A DNA stretch of 64,000 bases from DATMNI01 sp963817515 (GTDB lineage: Bacteria > Acidobacteriota > Terriglobia > Bryobacterales > Bryobacteraceae), in contig CAWFPJ010000026.1 in assembly GCA_963817515.1 (NCBI GenBank), positions 53,845-117,844 on the forward strand, read 5' to 3'. A model generated the notes under the pieces. It ran no database searches. It was not told where the DNA came from and was given only the letters and a program-made list of their open reading frames with translations. A program made the translations under genes and the position numbers. Position 1 is the first letter of the stretch. The number at the start of each line of letters is the position of its first letter. Shown here one piece after another: positions 26,801-34,644 of the stretch.

Positions 26801-28585
26801 TCAGTCACCGGTACGCAGGACGCGGTGCACCATTTGGGTGAGCTTTTCCGGAGTAAAGGGCTTCTGGAGATATGCCACGGAGGCGTCCAGCACGCCATCT
26901 TTGCTAATGATGCGGTCGGTGTAGCCCGACATATAGATCACCAGCATTTCCGGCCGCAACAGCGCCATGCTTTCCGCCAGTTCGCGGCCGTTGATTCCGG
27001 GCATGATCACATCCGTCACCATCAGCCGGATCGGCTTCTGATATTCCGCGACCACCAGCAGAGCTTCCATACCGTCGGCGGCTTCCAGAACGTGGAACCC
27101 GAGGCCCCTCAGGATGGCACAGGTGATTTGGCGCACCTCTTCCTGATCCTCCACCACCAACACGGTTCCCGAACCTTTAGCCCGAGGCCGAGGCTCATGA
27201 TCCCGAGTTTTCCCGTTCGCCGCTTCGGGAATAGATAAGAAATAGAGGTTGAACGTAGTCCCGTGCCCCGGTTCGCTCTCAACCGAGATGTGGCCTCCGG
27301 AGTGCGTGACGATGCCGAACACGGTCGCCAGGCCGAGGCCCGTTCCCTTCCTGCCCCCCTTGGTGGTGAAGAACGGTTCAAACACGTGCTTCCGGGTTTG
27401 CTCGTCCATCCCGGCGCCGGTGTCGTTGATTTGGAGCAGAACATGGGCCAGACCGCCGGCGCCTTCCGGCTCTTCCTGAAAATCGCTCCCCAAATGGACG
27501 TTCCGGGTTCGGATCGTCAACACGCCGCCTTGCGGCATGGCTTGCCGGCTGTTCAACACCAAATTCATGAGCACCTGGTGCAACTGGCCGCGGTCGGCCT
27601 TGATGGTCCAGGTGGCCGGGTCCAGCGAGGTCACCAGGCGGATATCTTCGCCGATGACGCGCTGCAGCATGCCCTGCGATTCCTGCACTACTTCGTTGAG
27701 GCTCAGGGCCTGCGGCTGCGTGATCTGTTTGCGGCTGAAGGCCAGCAGTTGCTGCGTGAGGTCGGCGCCGCGCTCGCCGGCGCGCTTGATTTCCATCAGG
27801 CCGCCGCGCACCTTTTCCGGATCGTCCAGCGTCCCCAGAAGAAGGTCGCTGTAGCCGGTAATCACCATCAGAAGGTTGTTGAAATCGTGCGCGATCCCGC
27901 CGGCCAGCCTTCCCAGACTTTCGAGTTTCTGGGATTGCTGGAGCTGTTCTTCCAACCGCTTCCGGTCGGTGATATCGAAGAAGAAAACAATCACGCGCGA
28001 CCAGTCCTGGCGCGGCGAAGGGGCCAGGTAAACGACCATATTGACGGTGCGCTCCTCCCCGCGAAGGGTGTGCGCCAGGAACTCAGTCTGGTACATCGAT
28101 TTGGTTTCCGCCAGCGCGGCAATCTCGTCGCAGAAGACTTCATAGGCGGGGTCGTCAAAGATTTTGGTGAGGTCCCCCAGCAGTTCCCGCTTGTCTTCCA
28201 CGCCGTAAAACTGCCGCGCCGCGCGATTGACATCCAGCACGCTGATGCGGCGCACGCACTCCTTCAGGGCCTCGCGATTTTCCGTCAGATAGCTTCTCAA
28301 ATTGGCGACGCCGCCTGCCGCCAGGCCATCGACATACTCCTTGACGCGCGAGAAATCTTCTTCCCACATGGGGAAAGGGGAGTTCTCAAAGAGCGCCCGG
28401 TATCGCTCCTCATCGACGCGCACGCTGTATTCCGACTGGCGCAGAGTAACCTCGGCCACCCGGCGCTCGCTGACATCGCGGGCCGCGTCTGCCAGGAGCA
28501 ACTCGTATTTTTGCTTCCAGGACTCGACGGATTGCTCGAGTTCCCGAATGCGCTGAAGCAGATCGTTATGCTGCGGGGCGTCCAC
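26801..28585 (-). CDS. PAS-containing hybrid sensor histidine kinase with C-terminal receiver
   Basis: 594 aa soluble kinase: N-terminal coiled coil (1-55), PAS-like sensor domain(s) (about 60-205), HisKA with LAGGIAHDFNNLL (His233), HATPase_c with NLVLNSRQAMP (N-box), NDTGAGMD, FFTTKGGRKGTGLGLATVFG, and a receiver domain from about 474 with Asp525 in MVTDVIMPGINGREL and a lysine in YLQKPF. No membrane segment, so it senses a cytoplasmic signal. The start is GTG at 28585. No separate output protein is adjacent; phosphate may pass to a distant phosphotransfer or regulator protein. Confidence 0.9.
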   Translation of the reverse strand: MDAPQHNDLLQRIRELEQSVESWKQKYELLLADAARDVSERRVAEVTLRQSEYSVRVDEERYRALFENSPFPMWEEDFSRVKEYVDGLAAGGVANLRSYLTENREALKECVRRISVLDVNRAARQFYGVEDKRELLGDLTKIFDDPAYEVFCDEIAALAETKSMYQTEFLAHTLRGEERTVNMVVYLAPSPRQDWSRVIVFFFDITDRKRLEEQLQQSQKLESLGRLAGGIAHDFNNLLMVITGYSDLLLGTLDDPEKVRGGLMEIKRAGERGADLTQQLLAFSRKQITQPQALSLNEVVQESQGMLQRVIGEDIRLVTSLDPATWTIKADRGQLHQVLMNLVLNSRQAMPQGGVLTIRTRNVHLGSDFQEEPEGAGGLAHVLLQINDTGAGMDEQTRKHVFEPFFTTKGGRKGTGLGLATVFGIVTHSGGHISVESEPGHGTTFNLYFLSIPEAANGKTRDHEPRPRAKGSGTVLVVEDQEEVRQITCAILRGLGFHVLEAADGMEALLVVAEYQKPIRLMVTDVIMPGINGRELAESMALLRPEMLVIYMSGYTDRIISKDGVLDASVAYLQKPFTPEKLTQMVHRVLRTGD

Positions 28586-28693
28586 GCTTCATTCTAGACG
28601 GGGCGCGGGCGGTAGTGGGCAAGCCACGCACTACGCTACCATCGGAACATTGCCACAAACCGGAAAGCCCCAAACTGGAAAGACAACCTCCGC

Positions 28694-29419
28694 GTGGTGC
28701 TGGTTGAGACGCGCAATCCCCTGAACATCGGGGCCGCGGCGCGGGCCATGGCAAATTTCGGGTTTGCCCGGCTGCGCGTGGTCAACCCGTACGATCTGGC
28801 TTTCCGCGAAGCCCGTTCCGCCGTCGGCGCCGCGCCCTTGCTGCAGGCTGCCGAGGAATTCTCCACGGTCGCTGACGCTGTTGCCGAGTGCCGGCTCGTG
28901 ATCGGCACCACCTCCATCGGCCATCGCGAGCTACAGCACCCCATCCGGCGCCTGGAATACGGCGCGCGCCTGATCCGGCGGACACTGTCACACCCGGTCG
29001 CTTCACAGCCTGTGGCGCTCCTGTTCGGTTCTGAGAAATTCGGCCTGTCGAACCAGGATCTAAGCCACTGCAATTGGCTGATGCGCATCCCCACCGTTGG
29101 TCAGGATCTTTCGATGAACCTGGGCCAGGCCGTAGCGCTATGCCTCTACGAACTGGCGCGCGATCCGAAAGCCGCTGCTGCACGTCCCGAAAAAATGGTG
29201 CGCGCCAATGCGGCGGAAAACGAACAGGTCACCACCAGGCTTCTGGAAGTGCTGCACCAGAGTGGCTACATCAATCCGTTGACCGCCGCGTCTACGGATG
29301 AAAAGGTTCGCCGCCTGGTTCGGCGGCTCGACATCGCCGCCCGCGACGTTCCGGTGCTGCTGGGAATGCTCCGCCAGATTCTGTGGAGGGTTGAGGTTGA
29401 GAAGGATACGGCCCGCTGA
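28694..29419 (+). CDS. TrmJ-like SPOUT RNA methyltransferase
   Basis: SpoU/TrmH-family 2'-O-methyltransferase of the TrmJ type, which modifies tRNA position 32. The knotted SPOUT core is visible: VLVETRNPLNIGAAARAMANFG, RLRVVNP, SEKFGLSNQDLSHCN and MRIPTVGQDLSMNLGQAVALCLYEL; a C-terminal helical tail follows. The annotated GTG at 28694 falls inside the first beta strand, so the true start is probably upstream: an in-frame ATT at 28649 would add ATNRKAPNWKDNLRV. No ATG exists there. Specificity for tRNA is inferred from similarity. Confidence 0.83.
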   Translation: MVLVETRNPLNIGAAARAMANFGFARLRVVNPYDLAFREARSAVGAAPLLQAAEEFSTVADAVAECRLVIGTTSIGHRELQHPIRRLEYGARLIRRTLSHPVASQPVALLFGSEKFGLSNQDLSHCNWLMRIPTVGQDLSMNLGQAVALCLYELARDPKAAAARPEKMVRANAAENEQVTTRLLEVLHQSGYINPLTAASTDEKVRRLVRRLDIAARDVPVLLGMLRQILWRVEVEKDTAR

Positions 29420-29431
29420 CGCTCGCGGCTC
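29414..29431 (-). repeat. Dispersed repeat (family B, divergent copy)
   Basis: On the minus strand GAGCCGCGAGCGTCAGCGG resembles the family B repeats at 17050 and 43054. It overlaps the end of the trmJ-like gene and the gap to the POTRA gene. Confidence 0.35.
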
Positions 29432-29436
29432 CGTTC

Positions 29437-30813
29437 TTACTGCCGCCGCGTCCGCCGCGCCGGCTTCTGGTCGGCCTTTTCTCCCGCAAAGGTCAGGGTC
29501 ACGTCCGCGGTGTGTTTCTGCTCATCCACCTTCAAGTCGGCCGCGGTCTTGCCGAGCCCCTCGAACAGGCCTTCCTCTTTGATGCGGTTCAGAAAATAAT
29601 CCGGGTAATCCGGATTGAGCGGCTTGCCTTCTTTCAGGGTCCAGATCCGCAGCACCTCGGCTTCACCGATCAAATCCAGCCCCACCAGGGTCAACTTACC
29701 CATCAGATATTGCGGCCCCGGCTCGATGTGCACTGCTACGTCCACGGCTTTTTTGGCGTCGTCGATTTTGCGCTCCGATGTGACCTTCACCTGCAGGAAA
29801 CCGGCGTGCCGCACGGCTTTGCGGATGCGCTCCAGGCCCTCATTCACGCGGTCGAAGTTGGCTACGTCACCGGTCTTGAAGTTGCCCTCTCTCAACAACA
29901 CCGCCCGGTCCACCGGGCTAGGTCCCGCTATCTCCACCTTGCCCAGCGTGTAGCTCTGCCCCTCATCCACGGTGACGAATACATGGACGCCCTCGACGTC
30001 CGTCACCGGTTCCGCGCGAATCTTGGGAAACGCCACCCGAACCCGTCCGCGCTGCTCATATACGGGGCGGATGGCGTTGTTCAGCACTTCGCGAAACCCC
30101 ACTTCGGTATACGGCGAACCGACGGCTACTCCGGCGATGGCTTCGCGCAGGACATTCTGCGTCACCACCTGGTTGCCTTCAAACGTCACCTGCGCCACCG
30201 CCGGCAGGTTGCGCGCCGGGCGAAACACGATCGCGAATTGATCCGCTCCCACCGCGGTGACACGTCCCGCAACGGTCTCCTCGAAGCCCTTCGAAACCAG
30301 ATATTCCTGGATCCACGCTATGTACCGGTCCACCACTGGTTTGGTGGCGGGCATTCTGGTAGTCGAAAACAGCGGGTCTTTGGCGGCCAGCGCGGCCTCA
30401 ATGTCCCGTTCAGGCGGCCCCAGGTCTTCAATCCGCACAGGGTATGCGGGCTGCACATCGGTCACCTGGAAAATCGCGGCATATCCTTCCTGACTCGCCG
30501 GTTCGAACCGGTACCCCACGGTTTCAAAAGCGCCGCTCGCTACCAGCCGGTCGCGCGCCGCATCGAATTCCGGTTTGCCGGCCATCTGCCCCACCTTAAC
30601 CCCTGCGACGGCCAGCACCTGCTCGCGCGTATAGTTGTGGCTGCCTTCCACTTGCAGGCTCTCGATGGGCCATTTCACGGGAGCAGCGGGGGCCGTTGTC
30701 TTCGGGGCTGCCTTCGCGGCAGCCTTGGAAGCAGGCTTCTTCGCGGGCGTCCCGCCGGTCTGCGCGAAGCCTGCACCGGCCGTCAGCGCCGCCAGCATCA
30801 GCAACAACTTCAT
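29437..30813 (-). CDS. POTRA-repeat periplasmic protein without beta-barrel
   Basis: 458 aa with a signal peptide (MKLLLMLAALTAGAGFA), an Ala/Lys/Pro-rich linker (20-45) and then successive POTRA-like domains: WPIESLQVEGSHNYTREQVLAVAGVKVGQ, VAQVTFEGNQVVTQNVLREAIAG, YTLGKVEIAGPSPVDRAVLLREGNFKTGD and YLMGKLTLVGLDLIGEAEVLRIWTLKEG. These domains bind and pass unfolded outer-membrane proteins in BamA/FtsQ-type systems. No C-terminal Omp85 barrel is present, and the protein ends in a basic tail. It may be a periplasmic assembly factor or a BamA-like paralogue cut down to its POTRA part. Confidence 0.75.
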   Translation of the reverse strand: MKLLLMLAALTAGAGFAQTGGTPAKKPASKAAAKAAPKTTAPAAPVKWPIESLQVEGSHNYTREQVLAVAGVKVGQMAGKPEFDAARDRLVASGAFETVGYRFEPASQEGYAAIFQVTDVQPAYPVRIEDLGPPERDIEAALAAKDPLFSTTRMPATKPVVDRYIAWIQEYLVSKGFEETVAGRVTAVGADQFAIVFRPARNLPAVAQVTFEGNQVVTQNVLREAIAGVAVGSPYTEVGFREVLNNAIRPVYEQRGRVRVAFPKIRAEPVTDVEGVHVFVTVDEGQSYTLGKVEIAGPSPVDRAVLLREGNFKTGDVANFDRVNEGLERIRKAVRHAGFLQVKVTSERKIDDAKKAVDVAVHIEPGPQYLMGKLTLVGLDLIGEAEVLRIWTLKEGKPLNPDYPDYFLNRIKEEGLFEGLGKTAADLKVDEQKHTADVTLTFAGEKADQKPARRTRRQ

Positions 30814-30985
30814 ATATCGTTATGTAGACGCGCCGGGCGCCTCTTGGATTACACCGACTGGTGGGTTCTACTCCCGAATCCGTCGGCGGACCCCTGCATC
30901 AATAAAATTAGCAGCAGTTCACAACTCAGGGCCCAGGTGCGAAATTCCGGGCGCACCGGCGGGTCCGCCTGTGACCCAGGTTAGA

Positions 30986-32389
30986 ATGGAAAAAGTGCCC
31001 TACGATCTCATTGTCATTGGGAGTGGCCCAGGCGGCTACTCCGCAGCTATTCGCGCCGGCCAGTACGGATTGAAAACGGCTCTCATCGAAAAACAGGCCA
31101 AACTCGGTGGTACCTGCCTTCTGGTGGGATGTATCCCCACCAAGTCCCTGCTCCATACCGCCGAGGTCTGGCAGCGTTTCGTTCACTCCGAGGAGGAGGG
31201 CATCCACGCCGAAAATCCGCGCCTCGATTACCCCAAAGTGAAGGAGCGCAAGGACGGCATCGTCAATAAGCATTCGAAGGGCGTCGAGATGCTCCTCAAG
31301 CGGGCCAAGGTGGAGCGCATCTCCGGATACGCCACGCTCAAGGGCAAGGGCAAGGTAGAAGTGAAATCCGATTCCGGCGTTCAGACGCTGGAGGCGAAGA
31401 ACATCATCATCGCCACCGGCTCGGAGGCCCGCATGATCCCCGGCCTGGAGGCGGACGCGGAGTTCATCCTCACCAACATCGAGATTCTGAACCTCACGGC
31501 CGTGCCTAAGAGCCTTATCATCATCGGCGCGGGGGCGGTGGGCGTGGAGTTCGCCTCCATCTTCAAGCGTTTCGGCACAGACGTCACATTGATTGAAATG
31601 CTGCCGCGTATCGTCCCGGTTGAAGATGAAGACATCTCCAAAGAACTGGATCGCGTTTTTCGTAAGCAGAAGATTCGCGTGGAAACCGGCGCGCGCGCGG
31701 ACCACATTCAGAAAACCGGTAAGGGCGTGAAGCTCACTTTAACTACGAGGGATGGCAAGCAGGAGGAGCTCGAAGCCGAAAAACTGCTGGTCGCCGTGGG
31801 CCGCAAACCCAATACCGAAAACCTCGGCCTGGAGAACACCAAGGTCGAACTGGACCGCGGCTTCATCAAAGTGGACGCTCATCAACTTACCGCCGAACCC
31901 GGCGTGTATGCCATCGGCGACGTGGTGGCCGGCACTCCGCAACTGGCTCACGTGGCTACCCGGGAAGGCATGATCGCGGTGGCCCACATGGCCGGCAAGC
32001 CCGCCGTTCCCATCAACAAGAACCGCATTCCGGGCGCAACCTATACGGAGCCCGGCATCGGCAGCGTGGGACTCACCGAAGCCCAGGCCAAGGCGCAGGG
32101 CTACAAGGTGAAAGTGGGCCGCTTCCCGTTCGCAGGCAACAGCCGCGCATCCATCATCGGCCATCATGAAGGCTTCATCAAGGTGGTTGCCGACGAAGAG
32201 CATGGCGAGATTCTTGGAGTCCACATCATAGGCCCCGAGGGATTTGAGTTGATCGCCGAAGCCGTGGCCGCCATGGAAGCCGAGGCCACCGTGGACGTAA
32301 TGATGCAGACCATCCACGCGCACCCCACGCTCTACGAAGGGTTGGGCGAAGCATTCAACGCCGTCTACGGTCTGGCCATAAATGCGTAA
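30986..32389 (+). CDS. lpdA: Dihydrolipoyl dehydrogenase (E3)
   Basis: FAD/NAD enzyme that reoxidises dihydrolipoyl groups of 2-oxoacid dehydrogenase complexes. 467 aa from the ATG at 30986. FAD-binding GSGPGGYSAAIRAGQYG near the N-terminus; redox-active disulfide C44 and C49 in GGTCLLVGCIPTKS; NAD-binding GAGAVGVEFASIFKRFG; YAIGDVVAG; and the C-terminal active-site HAHPTLYEGLGEA. The ORF extension upstream of 30986 is not family sequence. It overlaps lipB by 8 bp; lipB and the E2 gene follow, forming a lipoyl-metabolism operon. Confidence 0.96.
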   Translation: MEKVPYDLIVIGSGPGGYSAAIRAGQYGLKTALIEKQAKLGGTCLLVGCIPTKSLLHTAEVWQRFVHSEEEGIHAENPRLDYPKVKERKDGIVNKHSKGVEMLLKRAKVERISGYATLKGKGKVEVKSDSGVQTLEAKNIIIATGSEARMIPGLEADAEFILTNIEILNLTAVPKSLIIIGAGAVGVEFASIFKRFGTDVTLIEMLPRIVPVEDEDISKELDRVFRKQKIRVETGARADHIQKTGKGVKLTLTTRDGKQEELEAEKLLVAVGRKPNTENLGLENTKVELDRGFIKVDAHQLTAEPGVYAIGDVVAGTPQLAHVATREGMIAVAHMAGKPAVPINKNRIPGATYTEPGIGSVGLTEAQAKAQGYKVKVGRFPFAGNSRASIIGHHEGFIKVVADEEHGEILGVHIIGPEGFELIAEAVAAMEAEATVDVMMQTIHAHPTLYEGLGEAFNAVYGLAINA

Positions 32390-33077
32390 GTGCTGGCTGC
32401 GGCAACTCGGGCGGATAGACTACGGGCGCGCGCTGGAACTGCAACAGCAGATCTCGGCGGACCGTAAGCGCAGTGTGGTTCCAGACCATCTCCTGCTGCT
32501 TGAGCACCCGCACGTCATCACCCTGGGCCGCAACGGCCACATGGAAAACCTGCTGGCCAGCGGCGAAATTCTCGACCGCGCGGGCATCGCGTTCTATCCC
32601 ACCGATCGCGGCGGCGATGTCACTTACCACGGCCCCGGACAACTGGTGGGCTACCCGATTCTGGACTTACGGGATTGGCAGCGCGACGTGGGCGCGTACG
32701 TCCGCGCCTTGGAGCAGGTAGTCATCGACACCCTGGCCGACTATGGCATTGCCGCCGGCCGCATTCCCAAGCTGACCGGCGTTTGGGTTGAGGATCGTAA
32801 AATTGCAGCTATCGGGGTGCACCTCAGCCGCTGGGTGACCTCCCATGGGTTCGCGTTAAACGTTGCCACCGATTTGAGCTACTTTGAGTACATTGTTCCC
32901 TGCGGATTGACCAAGCCTGTGACCTCCATGGCCGCACTCGGCGTCCGCGCCGGTTTGGACGAAGTGGGCCAAAGCCTGGCGGCGCACTTCGGCCGTGTTT
33001 TCGATTGCGAAATGCTGGTTAAGATTCCTGCACCAGCGGCTTGTTCCGACGCCGCTATCCTCGCGGCAATGTTATAG
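32382..33077 (+). CDS. lipB: Octanoyl-[ACP]:protein N-octanoyltransferase
   Basis: Transfers octanoate from acyl carrier protein to lipoyl domains, the first step in making the lipoyl cofactor. 231 aa. Family motifs are LGRNGHMENLL, RGGDVTYHGPGQLVGYP (76-92), KIAAIGVHLSRWVTSHGFALNV and the catalytic Cys174 in YIVPCGLTKPVTSM, with the partner lysine at 140. It starts within the end of lpdA and is followed by the lipoylated E2 protein, so enzyme, cofactor transfer and substrate are encoded together. lipA is not in the window. Confidence 0.95.
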   Translation: MRKCWLRQLGRIDYGRALELQQQISADRKRSVVPDHLLLLEHPHVITLGRNGHMENLLASGEILDRAGIAFYPTDRGGDVTYHGPGQLVGYPILDLRDWQRDVGAYVRALEQVVIDTLADYGIAAGRIPKLTGVWVEDRKIAAIGVHLSRWVTSHGFALNVATDLSYFEYIVPCGLTKPVTSMAALGVRAGLDEVGQSLAAHFGRVFDCEMLVKIPAPAACSDAAILAAML

Positions 33078-33101
33078 CAATTATGGAAAGAGAGAACTGA
33101 A

Positions 33102-34528
33102 ATGACCGACGTCGTGATGCCCCAGATGGGCGAAAGCATTGTCGAAGGCACGTTGACCAAGTGGCTTAAAAAGGCCGGCGAGCGCATAGAGCGCGATGAG
33201 CCTCTATTCGAGATATCCACCGACAAAGTGGATACCGAGATTCCGGCGCCGGTTGCCGGAACCGTCTCCGAGATCCTGGTACAGGAAGGCCAGACGGTGG
33301 GAATCAACACCGTAGTTGCGCGAATTAACGAAGGTCGCGAATTGACGAAGGCGGTGGAGCAGCCGCCAAGCCTGCCGCAGCTAAGCCTGCTCCAGCCAAA
33401 GCGGCAGAGCCCGCCGCAGCCGCACCCGCGAAGCCAGCACCGGCCGCGCCCGAAACACCGCCGCAGGAGCCACCCCAGCCCACGCCGTCGCTCGAGCAGG
33501 TCGACGAACCGGCCACCGCCCAGCCCACGGAAACCGCCAAACCGGCCGAACCCGAAAAACCTGCCGAACCCGCCGGCCCGCTCTCTCCGCTGGTCCGCAA
33601 AATGGCCCGCGAGAACAATATCGATCTGTCGCGCGTAAAGGGTACCGGCGCCGGTGGCCGCATCACCAAGCAGGATGTGGAAGCGCACCTGGCCCAACCG
33701 GCTCAGCCCGCCGCGGCCCCGCCTGCTGCGCCACCAGCGGCTGCACCCGCGCCCGCTGCACCTGCACCACCTGCTTCAGCCGCGCCCGCTCCAACTGCGC
33801 AGCCAGCCGTGGCTCCCTTGCCTCCTACAACCCCGGCCAAAACGCGCATTGAGCCCATGAGCGCCATGCGCATCAAGATCGCCGAGCACATGGTGATGTC
33901 CAAGCGGACCTCGCCGCACGTCACCACGATTCATCGCGTGGACATGACCAAGGTCGCCAAAATGCGCGAACTCCACAAGACCAGCTTCCAGGCCACCTAC
34001 GGCTTCGGGCTCACGTACCTGCCCTTCATCACCAGTGCCGCGGCGGTGGCCCTGCGCCAGTTCCCGCTGCTCAATGCTTCTCTCGATAACAACAACATCA
34101 TCTATCACAACGAGATCAATATCGGGATCGCGGTGGCGCTCGAAAATGGCCTGATCGTCCCCGTGATTCGCGGTGCCGATGAAAAGAACGTGCTGGGTCT
34201 GCAGCGCGCCGTGGTCGATCTGGCCGCACGCGCCCGTTCGCGGCAGCTGAAGCCAGACGAAGTGGTGGGCGGCACGTTCTCCATCACCAACTTCGGCAGC
34301 TTCGGCAGCCTTATCGGAACTCCGGTCATCAACCAGCCCCAGGCCGCCATCATGGGCGTCGGGACGGTGGACAAAACCCCGGTGGTGATCGACGATGCCA
34401 TAGCTATTCGCTCCATTTGCCACCTCTCGCTGAGCTTCGACCACCGTCTGATCGATGGCGCCTTGGCCGACCAGTTCATGACCAAGGTCAAGAAGGTGCT
34501 GGAAAATTGGTCCGAAGAAGTCCGATAG
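33102..34528 (+). CDS. 2-oxoacid dehydrogenase E2 (dihydrolipoyl acyltransferase; frameshifted)
   Basis: Core acyltransferase of a 2-oxoglutarate or branched-chain/pyruvate dehydrogenase complex, about 475 aa. One lipoyl domain (1-80) has the lipoylated Lys42 in FEISTDKVDTEIPAP. A long Ala/Pro-rich linker, a peripheral-subunit-binding domain (SPLVRKMARENNIDLSRVKGTGAGGR), a second flexible linker and the catalytic domain ending LSFDHRLIDGALADQF (HxxxDG) follow. The linker is only readable after a frame change near 33335-33345, where one base appears to be missing. In frame 2 it reads IDEGGGAAAKPAAAKPAPA. Specificity is undecided because no E1 genes are present. Confidence 0.88.
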
Positions 34529-34551
34529 GGCCGGTCCGCCTTCCACTCAGG

Positions 34552-34578
34552 AACCGGCGACACGATCGCCGGCGTTAC
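34552..34578. repeat. Palindromic repeat (family A, copy 2, inverted)
   Basis: CCGGCGACACGATCGCCGG with matching flanks is about 25/27 identical to the reverse complement of the repeat at 3331-3354. It lies between the E2 and copper amine oxidase genes and could act as a hairpin terminator. Confidence 0.6.
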
Positions 34579-34644
34579 CGCTTGGGTTTAGACTAATAGC
34601 CATGTTTATGACCCGTCGCAACTAAAATCGTTGGAGCGTAGATC

